From contig NZ_QKNS01000004.1 of NCBI RefSeq assembly GCF_003231285.1, forward strand, positions 248,001-312,000: a stretch of DNA of 64,000 nucleotides, written 5' to 3'. Below, piece after piece: positions 27,359 through 36,195 of the stretch (within the stretch, counting starts at the first letter, position 1; each line of letters begins with the position of its first letter). The stretch is from Hymenobacter sediminis. GTDB taxonomy: Bacteria > Bacteroidota > Bacteroidia > Cytophagales > Hymenobacteraceae. Position numbers and translations under genes: made by a program. The notes below the pieces were generated by a model. That model had not been told where the DNA came from, ran no database searches, and saw only the letters and a list, made by a program, of their open reading frames with translations.

Positions 27359-28699
27359 ATGTCTGACTTTGCTTATGCTTACGCCCGTCCTTCCATGCTG
27401 GAAGCCCGCCCTGAGGGCAATGCGTTATTATTATCTGCCTTTGCCGAAGATGCCATTGAGTCGGGGACTTCCTGCTTTTTTTGGGGTAGGCTGCGCAACT
27501 CCTGGCTGGCCGCACGCGGACTAAGCACATTAGCCAAAGTAGTTGCCTCGCGGTTCGTGCCCCAGAGTGCCGCTCTCCGCGACCCTATCGTGACGGCGGG
27601 GGCGGGCTTGCTGCGCTTTGAGGCCTTTTCTTCATGCAACGGGGTGTACGCCCGCCTTGATTTGGGGCCCGATGCGTTGGACGGAGAGTTCCTGAGCAGC
27701 GGCACCACCAACGTCGATTTCAACGAGCCCATGGTGAATGCCCTGGCCCGCATTTCGCGCACCGAGCCGGTGCTGCTGTCGGTGGGCGAGAAAGAGGTAG
27801 TGCTGGAGCGGGCCGAGGGCCGCGTGACGGAGCGCAAAGTAGCCCTGCCGGAACGCTGGATTAAGGGCCTTACAGCCGTACAGGCCTACCTGGCCCTCAT
27901 GGAGGAAAAGCTGCGCCTGACACGCGTACAGGCCGTGCAACTAGTACAAGGCCTACCCGCCGGCAGCGCCAAAACCGACGTTTTTCTGGTATTGCGCGGC
28001 CCGCGCCCCAGCTTCTCGCCAGTGGCTACGGCGGGGGCCGTGCGGGTAGGCGGGGCGCACCGGCTGCGGCTCCTGGAGGGGCTGCTACCCCTGTGCGAAG
28101 CCCTGCGCGTGTACGCCACTCCTGATGGGCAAGCCTCGGCATTCGTGCTGGAGCTGGGCGGCGGGCAACAATTTGTGCTGGCGTTGTCGGCGGATGTGTG
28201 GCGCGGCTTTTCCGGCGAAGGCAACCAGCTGGATGCCTTGATGGAAGAGCTACCCACTGAGTGGATTGCCGGCGCCAACAACCTGTTCCGGGGCAACGAA
28301 ACCTTCAACCCTACCCTCTTCGCCCTCGAAAATGGCCTCGACCCGGCCACCGTGGATAAGCTGTGCGCCAGCCTCTCGGCCATGGGCCTGCTGGGCTTCG
28401 ACTTGGCCGAGAACCACTATTTCTACCGCCGCCTACCCTTCAAAACCCAACGAATCCTGAGCCTGAACCCGCGCCTGAAAAATGCCCGGGCTTTGCTGGC
28501 CGCCGCCGATGGGGTGCAGCTAGTTGGTGTGGGCGAAGGCGGGCGCACTGAAGCGCGTGTGCGGGGCACGGGCGTGTGGCACACGGTGCTGGTAGGTGGG
28601 GCACAGCCACCCCAGTGCACTTGCACTTGGTTTAGTGAGCACCAGGGCCAGCGCGGCCCTTGCAAGCACATTCTGGCGGCTCAGATGCAATTCGTGTAA
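27359..28699 (+). CDS. SWIM zinc-finger protein
   Basis: 446 residues with a C-terminal SWIM finger of the form CxCx(n)CxH: C420, C422, C435 and H437 (CTCTW...GPCKH). SWIM fingers bind DNA or proteins. The preceding 400 residues are a soluble alpha/beta region without a recognised fold; no signal peptide or membrane segment. It is followed 76 bp downstream by a very large DUF6493-like helical protein, a pairing I recall from other bacteria where SWIM and DUF6493 genes sit together. Function is not established for the pair. Related SWIM genes elsewhere are linked with MoxR/VWA conflict-type loci, but no MoxR or VWA gene is present here. Confidence 0.85.
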   Translation: MSDFAYAYARPSMLEARPEGNALLLSAFAEDAIESGTSCFFWGRLRNSWLAARGLSTLAKVVASRFVPQSAALRDPIVTAGAGLLRFEAFSSCNGVYARLDLGPDALDGEFLSSGTTNVDFNEPMVNALARISRTEPVLLSVGEKEVVLERAEGRVTERKVALPERWIKGLTAVQAYLALMEEKLRLTRVQAVQLVQGLPAGSAKTDVFLVLRGPRPSFSPVATAGAVRVGGAHRLRLLEGLLPLCEALRVYATPDGQASAFVLELGGGQQFVLALSADVWRGFSGEGNQLDALMEELPTEWIAGANNLFRGNETFNPTLFALENGLDPATVDKLCASLSAMGLLGFDLAENHYFYRRLPFKTQRILSLNPRLKNARALLAAADGVQLVGVGEGGRTEARVRGTGVWHTVLVGGAQPPQCTCTWFSEHQGQRGPCKHILAAQMQFV

Positions 28700-28775
28700 T
28701 ATCCTCCTACCCCTGTTGTCGGGGCCAAGGCTCCGCCTCGCCTTCTTCCTTTCGCTGCTTACCTCCTGCTATTCT

Positions 28776-31700
28776 ATGACTACTGTTGAAACCTTCGAGC
28801 ACATCATTCGCCACCAAAGCTGCCGGGAGTTGGTGCCGTTTCTGGGGGCGCTGGGCAAATCCGACATTGTACCAGTCCGGCAGAAAACAAAAAGTCTGCT
28901 TAGGGAGCTGGACCGCTATGTGAATACCGAGGTAAAGCCGGGCCAGTGGCAGTATCGTCACCAGCTTACGCAGGAGCAGCAGATAATGCTGTTTTTCGCG
29001 GGCCTAGCAACGTACTCGCGCAAGGAAGCCCAAGCTCGTAGCTTCTCGCTGCCCTGGTATCTGTCGGACCGAGGCCCAGACCCGCAGGGCCACCAGCAGC
29101 ATTTTATCACGGTGCTGGAACAGGCCCGGCCCGAGTGGCTGGCGGAGTGGCTGGTACGGCTTACCCGCGCAAATCAGTGGGCTGTTATATCCTACAAGCA
29201 GCTGCGGGAGCTGGAAAACCGAGGACTGCTGGCTCACGACCCTTGGCTGTTTACTCAATCGGTAGCCCACCAGCTGACGCGCTACAACTGGCTACGCAAC
29301 ACGTACAAGAAACCCGATATTGACGGCTACGACCAGCAGATTCTGCACGACCTGCGTGCCGACACCACCCTGCTGCAGCGCGACTTGCTCCTGCTGTTTG
29401 ATTACGACAGCTTGGTGGACTCTGACAGCACCATCAGTGGAAAAGACCGGCAGTTAGTGAACTGGCTTATGCTGCTGCCACAGCTGGTTGCTTCTGGCCA
29501 CCTGAACCGGTCGGAGGTGCTTACGCGTTGCTTGCTGGCCCTGCGCCGCGACTTCCGGCGGCCCCTGCTGACGTGGTTCAAGAATCTGTTTCTGGCCCTG
29601 CAGCCAACACCTGAAGAGCGCCTGGCCCGGCAGACGGAATTAATTGATCTGCTGGCTCACCCACTGCCATTGGTCATCAATTTCGCGCTTGACCAACTCA
29701 AGGAATTCTGGACGCAGCCGGAGTTTGATACCGCTGCGCTGCTGCTCTATGCCGACGCTCTGGTTACCCGCCAGGACCTGAAGACCGGCCTCCGGGCGCT
29801 GTTCAGTGGCCTGGAGAAGCTACTAAAACAAGACCCTACCCTGGCTGCCACCCTCAGCCGGCTCAGCACCACTGCCCTTACCAACGCCGATGCTAGCGTG
29901 CAGGAGCGGGCGGGTAAGCTGTTGAAAGCTATTCTTGGAGCCAAGAAACCGTTGCTGACGGCGGAGGAGGTAGTGGAAACGACCGACACTATTAGTCTGT
30001 ACACTGACCTGCTGACGCCGGCTACGCGCACTCTGCTGGGGCCCTACCTAACAAGCACAAGCGCACCCTCAACCGACGGCTCTGCACCACTAGCTGGTAC
30101 CTACACGCCAACGAGCAGCTTCATCCCCGATATTTCGGCAGCTACCGCCATTGCCCCAGTGCGCGACTGGCACGAGTTGCTGTTTCTGACGGGAGAGCTG
30201 GTGCAGCACAACAGCCCCGCTAGTGTGGAGCGGTGGCTTGATGGCCTGGGGCGCCTGCGCGGCCACTACCCCGCCGACTACGCCCAACAGCTGCGGCCCT
30301 ACCTGGTGCGGATATCCTCTTCGGAGCTCAAAAACAAAACCGACGACGAAATCCAGGAATACTTTCGCACCTACTCTTTCGCCGGGATTCGGCAGGGCCG
30401 CCGGGAGCTGCTTTCGGCGCTGCTGATTAGCTGGTACCAGGGGTTCACTCAGCTCAACGTTTCGCGCGTGGCCTTGAAGCCCCAGCAATACAGCGCCCCC
30501 GACCCGCTGCTGCAGGTGGAGCAGGCGCGGCTAGCTGACTTGGAGCATCGACTGCAAACAGACACCCCAGCCCTACCCCTGCTGAGCACCCCAACCCATG
30601 CCCCGCACTGGGTGGCCCCTTCAGTGTTGGTGCAGCGCCTTCTGGATTATCAGGCAGCCGGTGCAGCGCCTGCCCCCGCTGACCTCGCCTTGGCCCTGAC
30701 CCGCACCGCCGCTAGTGCTCCTGACGATGCCGCTGCTGCCCATCTGCTGCTACCCCAGCTTCAGCACCCTGAACTTTGTGCGCTGCTGGAATGGTATCTG
30801 GCTCCTCAGCCTGAGCCCGCGGCCCTACCCTCGCCTGCGGCCCCAACTGCCAGCAAGCCCATGGCCCGCGAGTTCACCGAGCGCCTGAGCAAGCTGATTC
30901 CGTTTCTGAAACGCACCACGGCCCCGGAACCCTCGCTCTCCCTGGCGGAGGCCCTGCCCTGGCTTTGGGTGGTAGCGGCCCGCACGCGCCTGCCCTATCA
31001 GGAGTTGCCGGAGCTGGCGGCTATGGCCAACTACCCCGGTGTGGCTCAGCCCTGGCTCCCCGAATGGCGCTTCGAGCAGAAGACGCATACGTATAAGCAA
31101 AGCTGGAACAAGCAGAAGCCCGAAGTAACGAATACGTGGCAGGAGCTTTTGGTGCATACTCCTCCGGTGCCACGGGGGCTGCCCAACCAGTTACTGCTGT
31201 ATTCCTACTATGTGCAGCCCCCGAAGTCGACTACTGATTGGTATTCCCTTTTCTCCTTGCAACTGGAGCTGCCCTTCCTGCTTTCCCTGTTCCCGAATAA
31301 CCCCGACGCAGTATACTGGCACCTGATTCGGCTGAGCTGCCGCACCGATGAGGCGGATACGACAGCTCGGGAAGTGGTACAAACGGCGGTGCATTCATTG
31401 CTGGAACCAGGCCCTTTATTCAGCGAGCCGGCCACCTTGCTGCTGGCGTTGGGGCTCACGCATTCTGCTCCTGCATGCAGGGCAGTAGCACTGGAGGCCT
31501 TGCTTGCCGCTGTTGATACCGGCCGGCTCGTGCCCGACGCGCTAGGGAAAAACCTAGGTCAGTTGCTGTCGGTGGGCTTTGTACCGGTGCAGCGCCTCAG
31601 TGATACCCTGAGCCAGGCTCGCGCCATCAGCCCCCTGGTAGATGACGCCTTATGCCAAGTGCTGGAAGTGTTGCTACCCCTATTGCCCACGGCCACGCCC

Positions 31701-31850
31701 CTGCGCAATACCCGCAAGCTCATAGAGGCCTACGCCGATGCGCAAAGCCGCACCAACCGGACAGTGCCCGCCGCCGTTACCCACCATCTACAAGCCTGGG
31801 GTCAATCGGCAGCACTAAAAAAGGCAGCCGCTAGCTTACTTGTGGCGTAA
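28776..31850 (+). CDS. Large helical-repeat protein, DUF6493-like
   Basis: 1024 residues from the ATG at 28776 (MTTVETFEHII...); the frame is open upstream to 28596, but that part overlaps the SWIM gene. The sequence is almost wholly alpha-helical, with repeated Leu-rich helix pairs of HEAT/ARM type (for example LPLVINFALDQLKEFW and AGKLLKAILGAKK), a Pro/Ser/Thr linker near 430-460 and a Pro/Ala-rich linker near 690-705. No nuclease, ATPase or protease motif is visible. The N-terminal and overall layout resemble DUF6493 proteins, which I recall as partners of SWIM proteins; this name rests on memory of the family. A scaffold that binds nucleic acid or protein with the SWIM partner is the best inference. 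Confidence 0.75.
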   Translation: MTTVETFEHIIRHQSCRELVPFLGALGKSDIVPVRQKTKSLLRELDRYVNTEVKPGQWQYRHQLTQEQQIMLFFAGLATYSRKEAQARSFSLPWYLSDRGPDPQGHQQHFITVLEQARPEWLAEWLVRLTRANQWAVISYKQLRELENRGLLAHDPWLFTQSVAHQLTRYNWLRNTYKKPDIDGYDQQILHDLRADTTLLQRDLLLLFDYDSLVDSDSTISGKDRQLVNWLMLLPQLVASGHLNRSEVLTRCLLALRRDFRRPLLTWFKNLFLALQPTPEERLARQTELIDLLAHPLPLVINFALDQLKEFWTQPEFDTAALLLYADALVTRQDLKTGLRALFSGLEKLLKQDPTLAATLSRLSTTALTNADASVQERAGKLLKAILGAKKPLLTAEEVVETTDTISLYTDLLTPATRTLLGPYLTSTSAPSTDGSAPLAGTYTPTSSFIPDISAATAIAPVRDWHELLFLTGELVQHNSPASVERWLDGLGRLRGHYPADYAQQLRPYLVRISSSELKNKTDDEIQEYFRTYSFAGIRQGRRELLSALLISWYQGFTQLNVSRVALKPQQYSAPDPLLQVEQARLADLEHRLQTDTPALPLLSTPTHAPHWVAPSVLVQRLLDYQAAGAAPAPADLALALTRTAASAPDDAAAAHLLLPQLQHPELCALLEWYLAPQPEPAALPSPAAPTASKPMAREFTERLSKLIPFLKRTTAPEPSLSLAEALPWLWVVAARTRLPYQELPELAAMANYPGVAQPWLPEWRFEQKTHTYKQSWNKQKPEVTNTWQELLVHTPPVPRGLPNQLLLYSYYVQPPKSTTDWYSLFSLQLELPFLLSLFPNNPDAVYWHLIRLSCRTDEADTTAREVVQTAVHSLLEPGPLFSEPATLLLALGLTHSAPACRAVALEALLAAVDTGRLVPDALGKNLGQLLSVGFVPVQRLSDTLSQARAISPLVDDALCQVLEVLLPLLPTATPLRNTRKLIEAYADAQSRTNRTVPAAVTHHLQAWGQSAALKKAAASLLVA

Positions 31851-31876
31851 TTCATCATACCCAGCCCTTCATTTCT

Positions 31877-32791
31877 ATGCGTGCTCTTCTGCTTTCCTTT
31901 CTGCTTAGCCTGTCTTCTTCTCTCCTGATGGCCCAAACGCAACCTGTCATTGCCTTATATCCTGGCACCGTACCCAACTCCAAGTCGAGCGCCGTGCAGG
32001 AGGTAGCCAAGAAGCAAGCCAGTGGCAGCGTGCGTATTTCCCAGGTAGTGCAGCCCACCCTCACGGTGTACAAGGCGGCCAAAGCCAATGGTACCGCAGT
32101 GGTTGTATGCCCTGGTGGGGGCTATGCTATGTTGGCCATGGACCACGAGGGCCACGATGTAGCACGGCGGTTCAATGAAATGGGCATTACGGCCTTCGTA
32201 CTGAAATACCGCCTACCCAACGACCAGAGCCAAACCGACAAATCCATTACACCCTTGCTAGATGCCCAGCAGGCTCTGCGACTGGTTCGGCAGCGGGCGG
32301 CAGAGTTTGGGATTAATCCGGGCCGGGTGGGCCTGATGGGCTTTTCGGCTGGTGGTCACCTGGCTTCCACTGCAGGCACGCACTTCGCTACCCCCGTTGG
32401 CGACGCTAAGGATAAAACCTCCGTGCGCCCCGATTTCCTGATGCTGATTTATCCGGTCATCAGCCTTTCCGACAGCTTGATGCACGCGGGCTCCCGTAAC
32501 AATCTTCTGGGTGAGAAGCCTACGGCTGAGAAAGTGAAACTGTATTCCAACGAGCTGCAGGTAACTGCCCAAACGCCGCCTACCTTCCTGGTTCACGCCC
32601 AAGATGACCAAGTCGTGAAAGTGCAGAACAGCTTGGCGTTTTATGAAGCCTGCCTACACCACAAGGTGCCCGTGGAGATGCACCTGTACCCACTGGGAGG
32701 CCACGGCTTCGGCATGAATAACAAGACCACCAAAGACAACTGGACCGACCGCCTGCAGAACTGGCTGGATGCGGGCGGTTGGCTACGCTAG
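31877..32791 (+). CDS. Secreted alpha/beta-hydrolase, acetyl-esterase type
   Basis: 304 residues. A Sec signal peptide (about 1-19, ending LLMA) sends it to the periplasm or outside. The fold shows the oxyanion loop VCPGGGY, nucleophile S157 in GFSAGG, acid D243 in HAQDDQV and H276 in GGHGFG, the layout of the BD-FAE/acetyl-xylan-esterase-like group that removes acetyl groups from sugars or glycans. It starts 26 bp after the DUF6493-like gene, so it is probably co-transcribed with it, although its role looks metabolic and a terminator closes the unit after it. No sugar-binding module is attached. Confidence 0.88.
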   Translation: MRALLLSFLLSLSSSLLMAQTQPVIALYPGTVPNSKSSAVQEVAKKQASGSVRISQVVQPTLTVYKAAKANGTAVVVCPGGGYAMLAMDHEGHDVARRFNEMGITAFVLKYRLPNDQSQTDKSITPLLDAQQALRLVRQRAAEFGINPGRVGLMGFSAGGHLASTAGTHFATPVGDAKDKTSVRPDFLMLIYPVISLSDSLMHAGSRNNLLGEKPTAEKVKLYSNELQVTAQTPPTFLVHAQDDQVVKVQNSLAFYEACLHHKVPVEMHLYPLGGHGFGMNNKTTKDNWTDRLQNWLDAGGWLR

Positions 32792-32823
32792 GGTAGGTAG
32801 GAAATACTGTTCTTTAGTTTACA

Positions 32824-32870
32824 ACAGAGCGTCGGGCAGAGGGGAGCTATACCTCTGCCCGACGCTCTGT
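32824..32870 (+). terminator. Terminator after the esterase gene
   Basis: Perfect 19-bp stem (32824-32842 with 32852-32870) with a 9-base loop, 33 bp after the esterase stop. The minus-strand gene ending at 32889 converges on it, so it may serve both. Confidence 0.88.
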
Positions 32871-32888
32871 TCGTTATCGGCTTATGTT

Positions 32889-33194
32889 CTAAACTAATTC
32901 CTCCCAGCCTACCTCCGCCCCTGTCCACCACACCTCCGTACCGCCAGGCACCATAGTAGCCCCCTCCTGAGCAAGCAGCAGGCCCCGAATGGCGGGTGTT
33001 TCGGTACGGGCTATTTCTTCCACGGTGGCAATGGCGGTTTCAGCCGGGGTTGAGGGGTAGCGCAGAGTAACTCTGAGAGCCGTATGCAGCGCCAGTTCCA
33101 CAAGCTCAGGCACCTCTAATTCGGGCAAAAGCAGCACGCCCAAACCAGGCAGTGAAAAATTTTTATCGACTTGAAACAGAAATTTTTCTTCCAT
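32889..33194 (-). CDS. Small acidic cytoplasmic protein, hypothetical
   Basis: 101 residues, family not recognised. It begins MEEKFLFQVDKNFSLPG and is rich in Glu, Leu and Val with a net negative charge; no signal peptide or membrane segment. The first 45 residues look beta-rich with LLPELEVPEL-type strands. It stands alone, convergent with the esterase operon. Codon use matches the genome, which supports a real gene. Nothing in the context reveals its job. Confidence 0.6.
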   Translation of the reverse strand: MEEKFLFQVDKNFSLPGLGVLLLPELEVPELVELALHTALRVTLRYPSTPAETAIATVEEIARTETPAIRGLLLAQEGATMVPGGTEVWWTGAEVGWEELV

Positions 33195-33394
33195 GGTCAG
33201 CTGTACGTAAAAGCCTCGTGGATTGGCTGTAACGCCATATTTTCAGCTTATCACCTGCCCTAAACACAAGCCCCCCTTCTCCTTACTGCCGAGCTAAACC
33301 TACCCCGTATTTTGCCCGTATTGGCATGGTGCTTGTAAAACTGAGTTCAGGGCTGCTGATTAACCGGCCCGCTGAACCTAAACTTCTCTTCGCC

Positions 33395-33922
33395 ATGAAA
33401 AAGGTAAGTCTGCTTCTCGCCCTGGTTATGTTCTTCTCCGCCATTGCTACCAGCTTTGCGCAGGATCGTAAGATTAGCTCGCACGCCAAAGGTGCCGTAA
33501 TTGGTGGCCTGGGCGGTGCCGCCGCTGGTGCTATCATCAACAAGAAAAACCGCGTAGTAGGTGGTGCCGTGGGTGGTGCTGCTGGCGCTGGCTTGGGCTA
33601 CGTTATTGGTAAGAACGCCGACAACAAGCGCAAAGCCGAAGCTGCCCGCGTAGCCGCTGCCCGCCGCGCCGAGCAGCGCCGCGCTGCCGCCTACCGTGCT
33701 GGCTTGGCCCAAGGTGCTGCCAAAGCCAAGTCTAACAACACAGCTCTGGCCGCCGCTGCCGTACCAGCTGCCGTTGCTGCTCCTGCCATGATGAACAGCT
33801 TTGGCGCTCCGGCTGGTGCTCCCGCCGCTCTTTCTATGAGCTCGGCCTACCTGCCCAACAACAACTACGGTGCCCGCGACGCAGCCTATCCTACCTCGGA
33901 AGTACGTCGCAAGAGCTGGTAA
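33395..33922 (+). CDS. Secreted glycine-zipper (YMGG-like) protein
   Basis: 175 residues from the ATG at 33395 (MKKVSLLLAL...), which opens a Sec signal peptide (1-22, ending SFAQ); an earlier ATG at 33326 would bury it. Residues about 32-72 form a glycine zipper of GxxxG repeats (GAVIGGLGGAAAGAI, GGAVGGAAGAGLGYVIG), the kind that inserts in or packs against membranes. A basic Ala/Arg-rich helix (75-110) and a low-complexity Ala/Asn tail follow. These envelope proteins have no well-defined function; stress-related outer-membrane roles are suggested for relatives. It has its own terminator. Confidence 0.8.
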   Translation: MKKVSLLLALVMFFSAIATSFAQDRKISSHAKGAVIGGLGGAAAGAIINKKNRVVGGAVGGAAGAGLGYVIGKNADNKRKAEAARVAAARRAEQRRAAAYRAGLAQGAAKAKSNNTALAAAAVPAAVAAPAMMNSFGAPAGAPAALSMSSAYLPNNNYGARDAAYPTSEVRRKSW

Positions 33923-33943
33923 CCTAACTTAGGCCGTAATTTC

Positions 33944-33971
33944 AAAGCCCAGGCCCCCGGGCCTGGGCTTT
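33944..33971 (+). terminator. Terminator after the glycine-zipper gene
   Basis: Perfect 13-bp stem (33944-33956 with 33959-33971), AAAGCCCAGGCCC and its complement, with a tiny loop, 22 bp after the stop codon. Confidence 0.88.
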
Positions 33972-34022
33972 CTGCTGCTCAACCTCTCTCCCTTTTTCAG
34001 CCCTCACCTAACCTCTGTTCCC

Positions 34023-34496
34023 ATGAAACCTCTTTTTGGTTTTCTGCTCGGGAGTGCCGCTCTGCTGGCCTCCTGCTCGGCGCCTAAGCAAGATGACGCC
34101 GCTGCTGCCGTCGATGTAAAAAGCCTCAACCAGCAGTTTATCGGCGCCTGGAACGCCAAGAACACTGCCGCCCTCGATACCTTACTGGCCGACGACGTGC
34201 AGTATGCCCAGGGCGCTACCCGCTTCAATGGCAAGTCGGAAGTTTCGGATAAGTGGGTGCGCGCTACCCTCGGTACTATTGCTGATCTGAAGCTCTACGG
34301 CACCAGCACCGGCACCGATGCTAATACGGCCTACGAGGCGGGCACCTTCTCCACGGAAGTACTACCCGAGGCTCCCGGTCAGCCCAGCGGCGAAGGCGAA
34401 GGCAACTTTATCCTGCTTTGGAAGAAAAACAAGAAAAACGCCTGGAAGCTCAGCTACGTGCAACTCGAAGGTCTGCCGGTGAAAATCAGCAACTAG
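34023..34496 (+). CDS. NTF2-like (SnoaL/DUF4440-type) lipoprotein
   Basis: 157 residues. Lipobox LASC (about residue 18) marks an envelope lipoprotein. The mature part begins with the helix LNQQFIGAWNAKNTAALDTLLADDVQY, typical of NTF2-like cone folds of the DUF4440/SnoaL-like kind, followed by the strands ...GNFILLWKKN...WKLSYVQLEG. Such folds bind small ligands or act as enzymes, and no catalytic residue is evident here. The gene converges with the manganese catalase gene and shares its terminator; no operon partner is seen. Confidence 0.8.
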   Translation: MKPLFGFLLGSAALLASCSAPKQDDAAAAVDVKSLNQQFIGAWNAKNTAALDTLLADDVQYAQGATRFNGKSEVSDKWVRATLGTIADLKLYGTSTGTDANTAYEAGTFSTEVLPEAPGQPSGEGEGNFILLWKKNKKNAWKLSYVQLEGLPVKISN

Positions 34497-34550
34497 ATTT
34501 TAGCGTTACATCTGTTCCGCACAGAAGTTTCCTACCCCTCTTTCCATACA

Positions 34551-34580
34551 AAAAGCCCCGACCAAAGAGTCGGGGCTTTT
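34551..34580. terminator. Shared terminator, NTF2-like and catalase genes
   Basis: Perfect 12-bp stem (34551-34562 with 34569-34580), AAAAGCCCCGAC and complement, followed by T on the plus strand and by a T-run on the minus strand, between convergent genes. Confidence 0.9.
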
Positions 34581-34605
34581 TGTTATAGCTTACTTGATTA
34601 CGCTG

Positions 34606-35514
34606 TTAGCTTTCAGTAGAAGGCTTGCCGCCGCTACCGCTCAGTGTACCTTCAATCTTGCTGGTAACGGTACCGATGAGAGAATCAACAGCTGTCATTT
34701 GCTCTTTTTGCGCGAAAGCGCCGGGCACCGGCGGAGCCAGTACCGGAATGCCGCCCAGCGGAGCCGCCTTCTCTACGTGGAACTCGCCGTGCCCGTCAAG
34801 CGAAGGGCCCTGGGTCCAGCGGCCGCCTTCGGTAGTTTCTTGGCCGATGTAGGTGCTCACGAAGGCGTAGTTGAAACCTTGAACTTCCTCGCTCTGCGGG
34901 AAGCTGTTGGGCACGGGCATGGAGCGTAGGCCGCCGTTTTCCTCAATTACCGCCATCCACTGGTTTTGGTGCATGGTGTCGCGGGCAATCAGGAACGAGA
35001 GGAAATCTTTCATGCCGGGGTCTTCGGTCATGTGCCAGAGGCGGGTAGCCAGGGTACGGCCGGTGGCCTCGGCAGCCACGTTGCTATACATATCGGCTAC
35101 AATGTTACCGCTGCCTACTACCCAGGAGCCATTGAACGGCACCCCGTTGGCATCAACGGCCAACGCCGCCATGCCCGAAGACAGAATGTGGCGCGGGTCC
35201 ATGCCACCCATAATAGCGCCTACCACTTTGTCGTTGGCAAACTCCTCCTGCATGCTCGTGGGAGCACCTTCCAGGTTAAGCGCTACGGCCGTGGCCAGCA
35301 TCTCAATGTGGGCAATTTCCTCGGTGCCGGTTTCCAGCAGCATGTTGCGGTACTTCTCGGGGCCGCGGTTGCCCCAGGCCTGGAACAGGTACTGCAGGCA
35401 CACCCGAATTTCGCCTTCGATGCCGCCAATAGCTTGCTGAAGCATGCGGGCAAATGCAGGATTAGGCTTATCGACGCGAACTTTGTACTGGAGTTGTCTA
35501 TCGTGGTAAAACAT
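34606..35514 (-). CDS. Manganese catalase
   Basis: 302 residues, the usual length. Metal ligands of the dimanganese site fit the family: E35, E66, H69, E149 and H182 (in GTEEIAHIE, AAEATGR and RDTMHQNQW). Four-helix-bundle ferritin-like core followed by a C-terminal beta-like tail. It destroys hydrogen peroxide without heme, in the cytosol, and often protects in stationary phase or during desiccation. The last about 35 residues are Ser/Gly-rich and variable. It stands alone, with an AT-richer 175-bp leader toward the DUF779 gene. Confidence 0.96.
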   Translation of the reverse strand: MFYHDRQLQYKVRVDKPNPAFARMLQQAIGGIEGEIRVCLQYLFQAWGNRGPEKYRNMLLETGTEEIAHIEMLATAVALNLEGAPTSMQEEFANDKVVGAIMGGMDPRHILSSGMAALAVDANGVPFNGSWVVGSGNIVADMYSNVAAEATGRTLATRLWHMTEDPGMKDFLSFLIARDTMHQNQWMAVIEENGGLRSMPVPNSFPQSEEVQGFNYAFVSTYIGQETTEGGRWTQGPSLDGHGEFHVEKAAPLGGIPVLAPPVPGAFAQKEQMTAVDSLIGTVTSKIEGTLSGSGGKPSTES

Positions 35515-35689
35515 ACGAGGGTGTTGAGGTGTGAGAGATTAGGTTCAACCCTGCTTCCATGAGCAGTGCCCTAGGAATACGCGGCGTCAACACCTTAAAA
35601 CTGACGCAGAAATACGGATTTATCTACGCCATTTTACTGATTTCCCGCGTACAAACACGTACAATCTCCTCCGTAACCGGCTTCATACT

Positions 35690-36103
35690 TCAGCTTGTTG
35701 CGGCCCGCAGTTGGTACTCCTCACCATCGTACACTGGTGCTAGGTTTGCCGATTCTTCTTCAGTGAAAAGGCGGGAGCGAATCAGGAATCGGACCCCCAG
35801 CGGGATTTCCAGCGAGAAGCTCGCGCCCCTGCCCTTGGTCACGTCCACGGTGAGTTGGGTGTGCTTCCAGTACTCGAACTGCGCGGCACTCATAAAAAAG
35901 TCGCAGCCATGAATCTGGCCCAGCCACACATCATTGCTACCCACCCGAAACTCGCCGGCCGCAAAGCACATCGGCGAGGAACCGTCGCAGCAGCCCCCAC
36001 TCTGGTGAAACATCAGGGGGCCGTTCTCTTGGCGGAGTACGTCAATGGTTGCTTCGGCAGCAGGCGTGACCAGGACGCGGGGAGTGGTGGGTTGGCTGGG
36101 CAT
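35690..36103 (-). CDS. DUF779 protein
   Basis: 137 residues with the family signature HQSGGCCDGSSPMC at 33-46, suggesting a Cys/His metal or redox site. DUF779 genes are usually beside an acetaldehyde-type aldehyde dehydrogenase, and one lies 960 bp upstream here on the same strand, but an oppositely oriented gene sits between them. The biochemical role of the family is not known; a function in aldehyde oxidation or in maintaining the dehydrogenase is inferred from genome context. No signal peptide. Confidence 0.9.
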   Translation of the reverse strand: MPSQPTTPRVLVTPAAEATIDVLRQENGPLMFHQSGGCCDGSSPMCFAAGEFRVGSNDVWLGQIHGCDFFMSAAQFEYWKHTQLTVDVTKGRGASFSLEIPLGVRFLIRSRLFTEEESANLAPVYDGEEYQLRAATS

Positions 36104-36195
36104 AAAGGGGTAGGGAACAAGAAGGAAACGGATGCAGATTGGTAACCCGACAGTAGCCGGAGCCGTTGCCGTATATAGTAACTCGACTATTTAAT

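Noticed and set aside
30000-30700. Candidate ATPase or nuclease domain inside the DUF6493-like protein
   Set aside because: No Walker, PD-(D/E)XK or HNH motif could be found; only helical repeats and Pro-rich linkers are visible.
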